Shown here piece by piece: positions 7,965 to 16,042 of a DNA stretch of 64,000 nt. The DNA lies in NCBI RefSeq assembly GCF_000246895.1, contig NZ_BAEV01000001.1, positions 51,880-115,879 on the forward strand, written 5' to 3'. The notes under the pieces were generated by a model. The model worked only from the letters and a program-made list of their open reading frames with translations. It ran no database searches and was not told the DNA's origin. Positions within the stretch are counted from its first letter, which is position 1. Every line of letters starts with the position of its first letter. Made by a program: the position numbers and the translations under genes. Origin of the DNA: Clostridium arbusti SL206 (lineage in GTDB: Bacteria; Bacillota; Clostridia; Clostridiales; Clostridiaceae).

Positions 7965-8639
7965 ATGGTAAAAACAATAAAAGAGGTGTTTTATATAAAT
8001 ACAAATTACAAAAATACAGAGAATAAATATGAAATCAAGGAAAACATTGTTTTGATATCTTTGCTAAAAAAAGATGGTTCAGAAATCATAGCTAAAATAG
8101 ATGCAGATGATATGGAAAAAGTTAAAGGTATTGGAACTTGGTTCGCTGAGTGGCATAAGGACTTTAATAGCTATCTAGCTCAAAACATAAGTTCAACTAA
8201 GACTAATAAAAAGTCTAAACCAATGAAACAAAGTCTACAGAGTGTAATATTAGATACTAATCCCAAAACTCCAATTAAGCATTTAAACGGTAATACTTTA
8301 GATAATAGAAAATGCAATCTAGAAATAGTTGAAAGAAACACTAAAAATGATTATGAAATTGTAGATGAAAACACAATTGCCATAATATTAAGAGATAGAA
8401 ATGGTAATGAATGCTCTAAAGCATTAATATCTAAAGAAGATTTAAATACTGTAATTACTGATGCCTATAGTTGGGTAAAGTATAAGAGACATAATGATAT
8501 TTTCGTTGTAGCAAATACTCCTAATGGGCGAATCTACCTAGATAGAATAATTATGAATCCTGATGATACTGAAACTATTCATCATATTAATCTTAATCCA
8601 TTAGATAATAGACGATCTAATTTGGAGAAGAAGCTATAA
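7965..8639 (+). CDS. Tandem HNH-like endonuclease-domain protein
   Basis: The 224-residue protein contains two copies of one module. Each begins with a beta-rich segment (ENIVLISLLKKDGSE; ENTIAIILRDRNGNE) and ends in an HNH-type signature: IKHLNGNTLDNRKCNL at about residues 98-113 and IHHINLNPLDNRRSNL at about 204-219. HNH/NUMOD proteins of this kind are often homing-type nucleases, but most have one nuclease module. In the first copy the initial histidine pair is KH instead of HH, so that half may be impaired. The start is uncertain because no good ribosome site precedes the ATG. A 22-bp perfect terminator hairpin follows 7 bases past the stop. It is a solitary gene between unrelated neighbours, consistent with mobility. 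Confidence 0.7.
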   Translation: MVKTIKEVFYINTNYKNTENKYEIKENIVLISLLKKDGSEIIAKIDADDMEKVKGIGTWFAEWHKDFNSYLAQNISSTKTNKKSKPMKQSLQSVILDTNPKTPIKHLNGNTLDNRKCNLEIVERNTKNDYEIVDENTIAIILRDRNGNECSKALISKEDLNTVITDAYSWVKYKRHNDIFVVANTPNGRIYLDRIIMNPDDTETIHHINLNPLDNRRSNLEKKL

Positions 8640-8646
8640 CTCATAA

Positions 8647-8700
8647 AATAAAGGATTTCATACTGAAATTAATTTTACTTTCAGTATGAAATCCTTTATT
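8647..8700. terminator. Strong bidirectional terminator
   Basis: A perfect 22-bp stem with a 10-base loop (arms 8647-8668 and 8679-8700) is followed by T-rich sequence on both strands. It separates the HNH-like gene from the convergent MFS transporter gene. Confidence 0.9.
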
Positions 8701-8744
8701 TTTTATACTTAAGTCATTTACTTAACAATTATAAATAATACTAA

Positions 8745-9935
8745 TTACAATGATTCTTTAATCGGGCTATCTTCATATTCTAGTTTATATTTTGATATCC
8801 TTAATTGTAAAATGAATAGAGCTAATCCTATCAAAGTAATTATTGGGGCTATCAATGCAAGATCACTTATCGGAAGATATGCTATTGATATACCTCCAAT
8901 AAATGCCCCTCCAGCATTGCCAAGATTCATTGCAGATTGATTTAATGTACTGGCCAATGTAGGCGCATCTGAACTCAAATCTAGAATACGGAATTGAAGC
9001 ATTGGAACTAAAGAAAATGCTAAAATTCCAAATACTAATACACCGGGTACCATAAGTATTTCTGAAAATTGAACAAAATAGAGAACAACAAAAAATGATA
9101 GAAATACAATTAGACTCAATAATAGTGCTCTATTAATGTTCCAATCAGCTAGCTTTCCACCCAATATATTACCTATAGTTACCCCTACGCCAAAAATTAC
9201 AAGTAAAAAAGATACAGAATGCTCACTATAACCTGTAACTTTAGTTAAAATAGGTGTAATGTATGTGAATAATGCAAAAACACTACCAAAGCTAAACATA
9301 GCTACCAATAAAGCTAGCCATATATCTCCACGTTTTAAAACTGCTAACTCTTTTTTAATGGAGGATTTATCTTCTTGTTTATTATCTTTTGGTACAAGAC
9401 ATGTTATTCCAAGCAGCGAAATTACCCCTATAAGTGCAATAATTATAAAACTGCTCCGCCATCCCCATTGTTGTCCAATAAATGTTCCAAATGGAACACC
9501 TACTACATTGGACACAGTTAATCCAGTAAACATTAGTGCCATAGCACTAGCACGCCTTGATCGTTCCACTAGATTAGCTGCCATAATTGCACCTACTCCG
9601 AAAAATGTTCCATGTGCAAGTGAAGTTATTAAACGAGCCATAAGCAATAATCCATAATTTTGAGCAAAAGCTGCAAAAACATTACCTATACAGAAAAAGC
9701 ACATCAATAATATTAATAAGTTCTTTTTTGCCATTTTACAGGTTATTAATACGAGAATAGGACCACCAATGGCAACTCCCAATGCATAACCAGTAATCAA
9801 TTGTCCTGCTGCTGATATAGATGAATGTACATCTGCTGCAACATCAGGTAACAATCCCATAATAATAAATTCAGTCATTCCAATTGAAAATGCACCAATA
9901 ACTAATGTCCACAGTGCTGCTGGATACTTTTTCAT
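8745..9935 (-). CDS. MFS transporter, DHA1/AraJ-like exporter
   Basis: A 396-residue membrane protein with about 12 hydrophobic segments. It opens with LWTLVIGAFSIGMTEFIIMG, the usual first helix of the AraJ/YdhP-type drug:H+ antiporter group (GMTEF motif). MFS motifs such as GYALGVAIGGP and MARLITSLAHGTFFGVG are visible. These proteins export sugars, drugs or metabolites by proton exchange; the substrate cannot be read from sequence. It stands alone on the minus strand and shares a terminator with the HNH-like gene. Ribosome site: AGAGAGATGATG before the ATG. Confidence 0.88.
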   Translation of the reverse strand: MKKYPAALWTLVIGAFSIGMTEFIIMGLLPDVAADVHSSISAAGQLITGYALGVAIGGPILVLITCKMAKKNLLILLMCFFCIGNVFAAFAQNYGLLLMARLITSLAHGTFFGVGAIMAANLVERSRRASAMALMFTGLTVSNVVGVPFGTFIGQQWGWRSSFIIIALIGVISLLGITCLVPKDNKQEDKSSIKKELAVLKRGDIWLALLVAMFSFGSVFALFTYITPILTKVTGYSEHSVSFLLVIFGVGVTIGNILGGKLADWNINRALLLSLIVFLSFFVVLYFVQFSEILMVPGVLVFGILAFSLVPMLQFRILDLSSDAPTLASTLNQSAMNLGNAGGAFIGGISIAYLPISDLALIAPIITLIGLALFILQLRISKYKLEYEDSPIKESL

Positions 9936-10088
9936 TAAACATCATCTCTCTTTTCATATTAATTTAACAATGAATGATTATTCTAATATTTATTATATAT
10001 TAACTATTTTATAACTTAAACAATATATTAAAGGATTTCAAACAATAAAAAGAGTACTTCTAATGATGTGCTCTTAAAAATATTATTC

Positions 10089-10199
10089 TTATTTTTCATA
10101 CAACATCCTCAAAATTATTTTCATATAATCTTTTAAATTAATATATACACTTTCAGCAGGCATTGGAATTTTTCCAGGGATAAGAAAAGTATTCTCAAT
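10089..10199 (-). pseudogene. Possible C-terminal gene remnant
   Basis: In the 350-base gap upstream of the UvrC-like gene, a minus-strand frame of 36 codons between stops reads like protein (FLIPGKIPMPAESVYINLKD). Its only ATG is internal and has no ribosome site. It may be the tail of a degraded gene; I do not recognise it. A weak hairpin (around 10047-10078) lies just downstream. The rest of 9936-10289 holds nothing I can identify. Confidence 0.25.
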
Positions 10200-10289
10200 T
10201 TACTTTTTAGTAGCTTTCATATCGTTGCAACTTTAATTAATATTATGATAAAATCTAGTTATTATATATTCTTTCGAGGAGCTAATATT

Positions 10290-11393
10290 ATGAACTTAAA
10301 AGAAAAAATTAAAAAACTCCCTTCATCCCCAGGAGTGTATCTTATGAAGGATTCCCTTAATAGTGTTATTTATGTTGGTAAATCAAAAAAACTAAAAAGT
10401 AGGGTTAAATCCTATTTTCAAAACTCAAAATCACATTCTTCAAAGATTGTAAAATTAGTCAAAAATCTAAAGGACTTTGAATATATACTTACTGATACAG
10501 AATTTGAAGCCCTTATGTTAGAATGCAAATTGATAAAAGAAATTAAACCTATATATAACAAACTGATGAAAAATCCTAAGTCCTATTCTTACATAAAAGT
10601 AAAAATCAATGAAAAATATCCTGATATTGAACTTGCTAGTGAATCCTCCAAAGATGATGATAATATTTATTTGGGACCCTACACAAATAAAAACACAGTA
10701 GAAAGAGCACTTCAAGGAATTAAAGAATGTTGTAAAATACTATGTAATAATACTTCACAAAAAGCTTATGGTTGTTTGAATTATTCTTTAGGCTTATGTA
10801 TTGGTATGTGTTTAGATAAAACTCCAAGTCAGCAGTATTCTTCCATATTTGACAAAATACTAAACTTACTTAATGGAACTGACAAAAGTATTCTTGAGGA
10901 GATGGAGTATACTATGAATACTGCATCAGAAAACTTTGATTTTGAGAATGCTGCTAAATATAGAGATTATATAAGTGCAGTAAAATATCTACTCAGTAAT
11001 ATGAAAGTTGTGGATTTTATAAAAGAGAATAAAAATATTGCTTTACTTGAGTATTTAGATGATGATAACTTTAAATTCTTTCTCATCAAAGGAAATGAAT
11101 TACTTTTTAGTGAGAAGTACACAATAAAAAATTTTAGCTCTAAACAATTAAAATCTATTTTAAAAACCAAGATTTTATTTTACTTTAATGATGAAATTTT
11201 AAAAGATTCAATAGAAATTGGAAAAGAAAAACTAGATGAATCTCAAATAATTTATAATTACTTGAAGAATAAATCTATTAGTAGTTATTGTAAACATATA
11301 ATAATTCTAGATAACTGGCTTAGTGATATGAACAATATGGATATTGACAATGCACTTAACAAATTACTTTTTAACCTGACTAACTTGGTGTAA
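10290..11393 (+). CDS. UvrC/Cho-like GIY-YIG endonuclease lacking the C-terminal nuclease half
   Basis: A 367-residue protein related to the N-terminal half of UvrC, which makes the 3' incision in nucleotide-excision repair. Residues 1-90 form the GIY-YIG domain (SSPGVYLMKD, VIYVGKSKKLKSRVKSYF). A cysteine-rich UvrC-type segment (KECCKILC, YGCLNYSLGLCIGMC) follows, then a UVR motif around residues 205-240. The last ~125 residues are not the RNase H-like plus helix-hairpin-helix region of UvrC (about 600 residues). This is the Cho-like architecture, which cuts damaged DNA in a UvrA/UvrB-dependent manner in other bacteria. I chose the ATG at 10290 because GAGGAG lies 7-9 bases upstream; an ATG 45 bases earlier lacks one. 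Confidence 0.85.
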   Translation: MNLKEKIKKLPSSPGVYLMKDSLNSVIYVGKSKKLKSRVKSYFQNSKSHSSKIVKLVKNLKDFEYILTDTEFEALMLECKLIKEIKPIYNKLMKNPKSYSYIKVKINEKYPDIELASESSKDDDNIYLGPYTNKNTVERALQGIKECCKILCNNTSQKAYGCLNYSLGLCIGMCLDKTPSQQYSSIFDKILNLLNGTDKSILEEMEYTMNTASENFDFENAAKYRDYISAVKYLLSNMKVVDFIKENKNIALLEYLDDDNFKFFLIKGNELLFSEKYTIKNFSSKQLKSILKTKILFYFNDEILKDSIEIGKEKLDESQIIYNYLKNKSISSYCKHIIILDNWLSDMNNMDIDNALNKLLFNLTNLV

Positions 11394-11605
11394 GTCTCCC
11401 ACGCACTCTGTGAAAGCGATTCACACAAAATCAAAAAAAGATTTTGGTTCTCTGCTTGCACTCTGCGAAAGTGATTCGCACCAAATTAAAATTTGGGCTC
11501 TCTACTTTTCTTAAAGTGGGAGTCCAACGCCAAGTAAGCCATGCATTCGCAGTTCTAAAATTCAGATGGGGTAAAAGAATCCCCACCTGAATTAAGAACT
11601 TGCTT
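11394..11605. ncRNA. Structured region with a duplicated two-hairpin module
   Basis: An outer pairing, CTCCCAC (11396-11402) with GTGGGAG (11516-11522), encloses two copies of one module. Each module is a hairpin TGTGAA/TTCACA (11409-11425) or TGCGAA/TTCGCA (11464-11480), followed by a second hairpin CAAAATC/GATTTTG (11426-11446) or CCAAATT/AATTTGG (11481-11496). Differences between copies preserve pairing. A further long hairpin, GTTCT..ATTCAG.TGGGG with CCCCA.CTGAAT..AGAAC, occupies 11552-11599. It could be a noncoding RNA, a mobile-element end, or a large terminator-like structure after the UvrC-like gene. Strand is not determined. The remainder of the gap to 11791 is featureless A/T-rich DNA. 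Confidence 0.55.
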
Positions 11606-11791
11606 CAATTAAATTTATTCATATACAAAACATTCGTCAACCTTTTTTGTATATCATATTTACAATAACTCGATATTGGTTTATCTTTTAAAATAGATAT
11701 AGAAAAAACCTATAAAATATAATAAATTGTATTTTCAATAATTGTTTGACCTGTAATCCAGTTAGATTCATCACTTACTAATAATACTATA

Positions 11792-12271
11792 TTATTTATG
11801 GTACGGTTCACCCTTCATAATCCTAAACCCTCTATAAATCTGCTCAAGTAATATAACCCTCATAAGCTGATGTGGAAATGTCATCTTAGAAAAGCAAAGC
11901 TTATAGTTAGCCCTATCTAAAACTACTTTGGATAATCCAAGGGAACCTCCAATAACAAATCCTATATTACTTTCCCCGTTTACACCAAGATTTCCAACAA
12001 AATCTGATAGCTCTTCTGAAGATAACATTTTTCCCTTTAAGTCCAAAGCTACTACGTACATATTATCTTTAATATACTTTAGTATAGATTCTGCTTCTTT
12101 ATTCTTTATAATTAACTCTTCCTTTAAGGAAGCATTATCAGGAGTCTTTTCATCTTGTACTTCTACTATATCTAGTTTGCAATATCTAGAAAGTCTTTTT
12201 CTGTATTCATCTATGGCATCTCTAAGATGTTTTTCTTTTACTTTTCCTACAGTGATTAGAGTTATATTCAT
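11792..12271 (-). CDS. rlmH: 23S rRNA (pseudouridine1915-N3)-methyltransferase RlmH
   Basis: RlmH methylates pseudouridine 1915 in helix 69 of 23S rRNA using S-adenosylmethionine; it is a small homodimeric SPOUT enzyme. The 159-residue protein is the normal length and carries the expected ITLITVGKVKEKHL start, the knot segment NIGFVIGGSLGLS, FSKMTFPHQLMRVILLEQIY and the C-terminal GEPYHK that forms the active site. I chose the ATG at 12271, which follows GGGAG, over an upstream in-frame start that would add 11 atypical residues. It sits near walJ and the CxxH/CxxC gene, a grouping seen in many Firmicutes. Confidence 0.96.
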   Translation of the reverse strand: MNITLITVGKVKEKHLRDAIDEYRKRLSRYCKLDIVEVQDEKTPDNASLKEELIIKNKEAESILKYIKDNMYVVALDLKGKMLSSEELSDFVGNLGVNGESNIGFVIGGSLGLSKVVLDRANYKLCFSKMTFPHQLMRVILLEQIYRGFRIMKGEPYHK

Positions 12272-12473
12272 GTTCTTGTCTCCCAATAAAAATTTACATA
12301 ACAAAAAAGGTCAATTTTATATCAAAAAGATTTTAAATGAATATTCACCCTAAACCTTTTTAAAACAACCATAAAGAAAACCAATGCTATCTTTTTCTTA
12401 TGAACTAAGAGATATCCTAAATTCATGTGTCATACTTAACTTTAAACTTTATTTTCAAGCCTATCCTTATAGT

Positions 12474-13646
12474 CTAAGCTTTTCTATTCCTTACCTTTTC
12501 TTTAAGGGTCTTTAATCTTCTAACTGCTTCAATTAAAGTATCGTCCTTTTTAGCAAAATGAAATCTTATAAAGTTGTTCACATCTTCTTTGAAAAAACTA
12601 GAACCTGGTACTGCTGCTACTCCAACTTCCTTAGCTAGCCATTCACAGAACTCCATATCAGTGCCTTCCGTAAACTCTGATATATCCACCATAACATAAT
12701 ATGCTCCATCAGGTTTTGTATACTTAAGTCCTGCTTCATCAAGACCGTTAAGGAATAGCTCCCTTTTTTGCGTATACAGCTCTCTTAGGGATTCATAATA
12801 CTCATCAGGAAGATTAAGTCCTGCCAAAACTGCTGCCTGAAGTGGTGCTGCTGCTCCAACTGTTAAAAAATCATGAACTTTTTTAGCATTCTCAATTATA
12901 TGTTCAGGGGCAATAACATATCCAATTCTCCATCCAGTTATTGCGTATGTTTTAGATAAAGAACTACATGAAATTGTACGTTCAAACATACCAGGAATTG
13001 CGGCCATATATTGGTGCTTATGTGGCTTCATAACTATATGTTCATAAACCTCATCCGTAATTACAAAGGTATCGTATTTTTTAGCCAAATCTGCAATGAA
13101 TTGAAGTTCTTCTAGTGTAAATACCTTTCCAGTTGGGTTAGATGGATTGCACAATATAATTGCCTTAGGATTTTGTTTAAAAGCATTCTCCAATTCCTCT
13201 TTATCAAAATTAAAGTGTGGTGGATTTAATGGCACATATATAGGATCAGCTCCACAAAGTATAGCATCAGCTCCATAGTTTTCATAAAAAGGGGAAAATA
13301 CTACAACTTTATCTCCTGGATTACAGACTGTCATCATTGAAACCATCATAGCTTCAGTACTTCCACAAGTAACAACGATTTCTTTATTCGGATCTATTGG
13401 AATACCCATGAATTTTGTCTGTTTTTTTGATAATGCTTCTCTAAGCTTTTGTGATCCCCAAGTAATTTCATACTGGTGCGGACCTTCCTCTGCTACCTTT
13501 ATGAGAGCTTCTTTAATTTCCTTTGGCGGATCAAAATCTGGAAAACCCTGTGATAAATTTATAGCATCATATTTATTTGCTATTCTTGTCATTTTACGAA
13601 TAACTGATTCTGTAAAACCATTTAATCTTTCACTTATTTCTGGCAT
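12474..13646 (-). CDS. PLP-dependent class I/II aminotransferase
   Basis: A 390-residue fold-type I aminotransferase. It shows the substrate-contacting LSQGFPDFDPP near residue 31, the cofactor-contact motif NPSNPTGK (168-174), ITDEVYEH, the Schiff-base Lys232 in SSLSKTYAITGWRIGY, and the carboxylate-binding Arg near the C-terminus (FIRFHFAK). Sequence style fits the aspartate/kynurenine/glutamine transaminase group, but substrate cannot be fixed without alignment. It is preceded by a 334-base leader or intergenic region with a structured segment at 13808-13875 on its own strand. No biosynthetic partner is adjacent. Ribosome site is AGGATGGGTAGG before the ATG. Confidence 0.88.
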   Translation of the reverse strand: MPEISERLNGFTESVIRKMTRIANKYDAINLSQGFPDFDPPKEIKEALIKVAEEGPHQYEITWGSQKLREALSKKQTKFMGIPIDPNKEIVVTCGSTEAMMVSMMTVCNPGDKVVVFSPFYENYGADAILCGADPIYVPLNPPHFNFDKEELENAFKQNPKAIILCNPSNPTGKVFTLEELQFIADLAKKYDTFVITDEVYEHIVMKPHKHQYMAAIPGMFERTISCSSLSKTYAITGWRIGYVIAPEHIIENAKKVHDFLTVGAAAPLQAAVLAGLNLPDEYYESLRELYTQKRELFLNGLDEAGLKYTKPDGAYYVMVDISEFTEGTDMEFCEWLAKEVGVAAVPGSSFFKEDVNNFIRFHFAKKDDTLIEAVRRLKTLKEKVRNRKA

Positions 13647-13807
13647 ATCCTACCCATCCTCTCATTACCATATTGCTAAATATATTAATCATCTTTCATA
13701 AAAGTTCTTAAACTTTCACATGAAAGAATTTTAAAATAAGTTCATCAAATATGATATATGAATTTTAGACATATTAAGCTAATATGTAAAAATGTTACCT
13801 TCACGAT

Positions 13808-13875
13808 TTTAGAGCCCGTTAAGTAACTTTTACTATCTGAGGCTTTGCCGAGTTTAAAAGTCATAGGACTCTAAA
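13808..13875 (-). ncRNA. Structured leader-like element upstream of the aminotransferase gene
   Basis: On the minus strand, TTTAGAGTCC pairs completely, with one G-T wobble, with GGGCTCTAAA. Inside it GACTTTTA pairs with TAAAAGTT, and a small GGC-AAA-GCC hairpin caps the inner segment. It lies about 160 bases before the aminotransferase start, where a riboswitch or leader would be. It does not match the T-box, S-box, purine, glycine, c-di-GMP-I or THF consensus as I remember them. There is no obvious terminator next to it. The other parts of 13647-13980 show nothing definite. Confidence 0.4.
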
Positions 13876-13980
13876 CAGAATGCAGGTTTAGATTTTCTGC
13901 ATTAAGCGAAAAATGACTGAAAGCCATATATCATACTAACTTTGAACCTTATTTTAATATCCACCTCATCATGGAAAATG

Positions 13981-14481
13981 CTAATTCTTACCGCAACACT
14001 GTTTATACTTTTTACCACTACCACAAGGACATGGTTCATTTCTTCCTACTTTATTATTATTAACTATAGTCTTTGAATTTTTCCAACTATTATGTATTTC
14101 TTTTCTCTTTTCCCTTGAGAAAATTCCTTCCCATTGAGGAAGCTCATAGAGGTAATCAGCTTTTGCTTCAAGCATATTAAAGTATAATTTTTCAAAATCT
14201 ACATTGATGTTTACATCATCTTCTTCGTTAAGTTTTTCTAAATCCAGTTGCTCAGTTAAACTGTCATTTACTCCATCTAAGAATCCCATGAAAAATATAT
14301 CATCAACCTCAAATTTTTTTGCTAAATCTTTAATTTTACCTTCTATGTGCTTACTATGATTAGCTAATACCTTTGTGTATACCTTTGTCTCTATAGCACC
14401 ATATTCTTTCCAAAAGGCTGCTTCCCCTCTAGTTTTTACATACTCAACTACCATATCGGTCCAATTCTTATATAAACTCAT
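13981..14481 (-). CDS. SEC-C motif protein of unknown function
   Basis: A 166-residue, mostly helical acidic protein ending in a SEC-C zinc-binding motif, [23 protein letters not shown] motifs occur at the end of SecA and in many stand-alone proteins, and bind zinc. The N-terminal 140 residues resemble nothing I can name. It is the last gene of the murA-walJ-gerMN-CxxH/CxxC run, beginning 14 bases after the CxxH/CxxC stop, with AAGGAG before the ATG. Confidence 0.8.
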   Translation of the reverse strand: MSLYKNWTDMVVEYVKTRGEAAFWKEYGAIETKVYTKVLANHSKHIEGKIKDLAKKFEVDDIFFMGFLDGVNDSLTEQLDLEKLNEEDDVNINVDFEKLYFNMLEAKADYLYELPQWEGIFSREKRKEIHNSWKNSKTIVNNNKVGRNEPCPCGSGKKYKQCCGKN

Positions 14482-14495
14482 ATGTACTTCTCCTT

Positions 14496-14654
14496 TTATC
14501 TCTCTAATTTATACTTAGCCTGTTTTCCGCAATAGTCACACTGGTGACCTTCCACTTCAAAAACATTAGGAAATTCTTCATTCTCTATAAGATAATCATC
14601 AAATGCCCAATCCAAGTGTTCTTCACAAAAATACTTATTTTTTTCTTCTTCCAT
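14496..14654 (-). CDS. CxxH/CxxC small protein (BA_5709-type)
   Basis: A 52-residue protein that is easily missed. It has CEEH near residue 10 and HQCDYCG near residue 41, giving the CxxH...CxxC pair of the BA_5709 family, a likely zinc-binding mini-protein of unknown role found beside walJ and rlmH in many Firmicutes. The start is supported by AAGGATG 7-9 bases upstream. It overlaps the end of the gerMN-type gene by 20 bases and is followed after 14 bases by the SEC-C gene. Rich in Glu/Asp between the two metal motifs. Confidence 0.85.
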   Translation of the reverse strand: MEEEKNKYFCEEHLDWAFDDYLIENEEFPNVFEVEGHQCDYCGKQAKYKLER

Positions 14655-15201
14655 CTATATCATCCTTTCCAAAAGGCTTTGATATATCATAGTTGCCACC
14701 AAGAGTATCCGTATCTTTGTTATCAATTTGTAATTTTACATTTTTAATAGACTGTAGTTGGTCTAAAGAAGTTGTTAAACTTTTCAGTGTTGCTTCTTCC
14801 TTAACAGGGGTCATAGGTACCTTAGCATCATTGCTTAAGCTTATATATGCAGTTCCATTATTTATTGAAAAACTTAATAACTTGGTGTTCTTAGGTAGAA
14901 TAGGTTTTAATTTACTTTCAAGTCCCGGTCCTTTTATAAGTTCATTAACAATCAATTCACCTATAAGCTCTTCTTTTTGGATTAACCTTTCTTCCTGACC
15001 AATTTCAGCCTTGTTCTCATTTTGAGATGCATCAAAATATAAATTTAAATCAACAGCCTGACCTTTCTCCTTGTAAAGCTTTATATTTTCCACTTTACTA
15101 TTTGAATTTATACTGGACTTATCTTTTACTGAGCAAGAAGTCAACATCAAGCTAGAACATGCTAATGCTACACAAATACTAGAGCTTATTATTTTTCTCA
15201 T
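14635..15201 (-). CDS. GerMN-domain lipoprotein
   Basis: A 188-residue exported lipoprotein. A signal peptide with lipobox LTSC (MRKIISSSICVALACSSLMLTSC region) is followed by a low-complexity linker and a GerMN domain (VDLNLYFDASQNE... LIVNELIKGP... GTAYISLSND). GerM-type domains are found in spore-envelope and germination-related lipoproteins; this copy has a single domain. I chose the ATG at 15201, preceded by AGAGGAG, which gives a proper signal peptide; an upstream start adds 14 charged residues. Its neighbours point to cell-envelope expression. Confidence 0.85.
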   Translation of the reverse strand: MRKIISSSICVALACSSLMLTSCSVKDKSSINSNSKVENIKLYKEKGQAVDLNLYFDASQNENKAEIGQEERLIQKEELIGELIVNELIKGPGLESKLKPILPKNTKLLSFSINNGTAYISLSNDAKVPMTPVKEEATLKSLTTSLDQLQSIKNVKLQIDNKDTDTLGGNYDISKPFGKDDIDGRRKK

Positions 15202-15223
15202 TAAAATTCTCCTCTTGTATATT

Positions 15224-16009
15224 TTAAAATTCAATATAACCACTTGGACTGTCTCTTCTAGCCATAGTTACAGATATATCCTTTTCCATCTGTATTCCAC
15301 CATCATTTAATACATTTACAACTGTTTTAAATGCCAGCTCTGGATAATTGTTAGTTTTACTTAAATGTCCTAGAATGATATTTTTTTTCTTATAACTCAT
15401 TATATCCATAATAGCCTTACCACAATCTTCATTTGATAAATGTCCTATATTGCTTAATATTCTTCTTTTTAAGTTATAAGGATATGGTCCAAACTTAAGC
15501 ATTTCTACATCATGATTGCTTTCTAAAAGTATTACATCCGCATCTACCAGTTGCCCCTTTACTTCTTCAGAAAAATATCCCAAATCTGTAGCAACACATA
15601 CTTTTTTACTCTTACAAATTACAGAATAGCCCGTTGGTTTTACTGCATCATGTGGTATATCATAACTTACTACATCTAAATCCTTAATACATATACTGTT
15701 TTTATCCATAATTTTAATGTTATGTTCTTTTATCTTACCAACACTTTTAAGCATACTATTCCATGTAGGTTCATTGGCATAAACAGGTATATCATATTTC
15801 CTAGATAGTACGCCTACACCTTTTACATGATCTATGTGCTCATGAGTAACAAATATACCATCTATTTCCTTTGGATTCTCTCCTATTTCAGTTAGAGCCT
15901 TTTCTATATGTTTCCCCGGAAGACCTACATCTATTAATATTTTTGCATTTTCTGATGCTACAAATATACTATTTCCACTACTCCCACTATAAAGCGAACA
16001 AAATTTCAT
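15224..16009 (-). CDS. walJ: MBL-fold metallohydrolase, WalJ/YycJ type
   Basis: A 261-residue metallo-beta-lactamase-fold protein with the zinc motif THEHIDH (His56-His61), the start MKFCSLYSGSSGNSIF, ATDLGYFSEEV, LLESNHDVEML and GHLSNEDCG. This is the WalJ (YycJ) pattern, a cytoplasmic nuclease-like protein linked in Firmicutes to cell-wall/replication coordination. Here it follows murA by 33 bases rather than walRKHI. A strong AGGAGAAG site precedes the ATG. Confidence 0.88.
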   Translation of the reverse strand: MKFCSLYSGSSGNSIFVASENAKILIDVGLPGKHIEKALTEIGENPKEIDGIFVTHEHIDHVKGVGVLSRKYDIPVYANEPTWNSMLKSVGKIKEHNIKIMDKNSICIKDLDVVSYDIPHDAVKPTGYSVICKSKKVCVATDLGYFSEEVKGQLVDADVILLESNHDVEMLKFGPYPYNLKRRILSNIGHLSNEDCGKAIMDIMSYKKKNIILGHLSKTNNYPELAFKTVVNVLNDGGIQMEKDISVTMARRDSPSGYIEF

Positions 16010-16042
16010 AATCTTCTCCTATACCCTACAAACCATAGACAA

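Noticed and set aside
13808-13875. c-di-GMP-I riboswitch
   Set aside because: A GCAAAGCC stretch resembles part of the GEMM core, but the GGGCAAACC half and the tetraloop receptor are absent.
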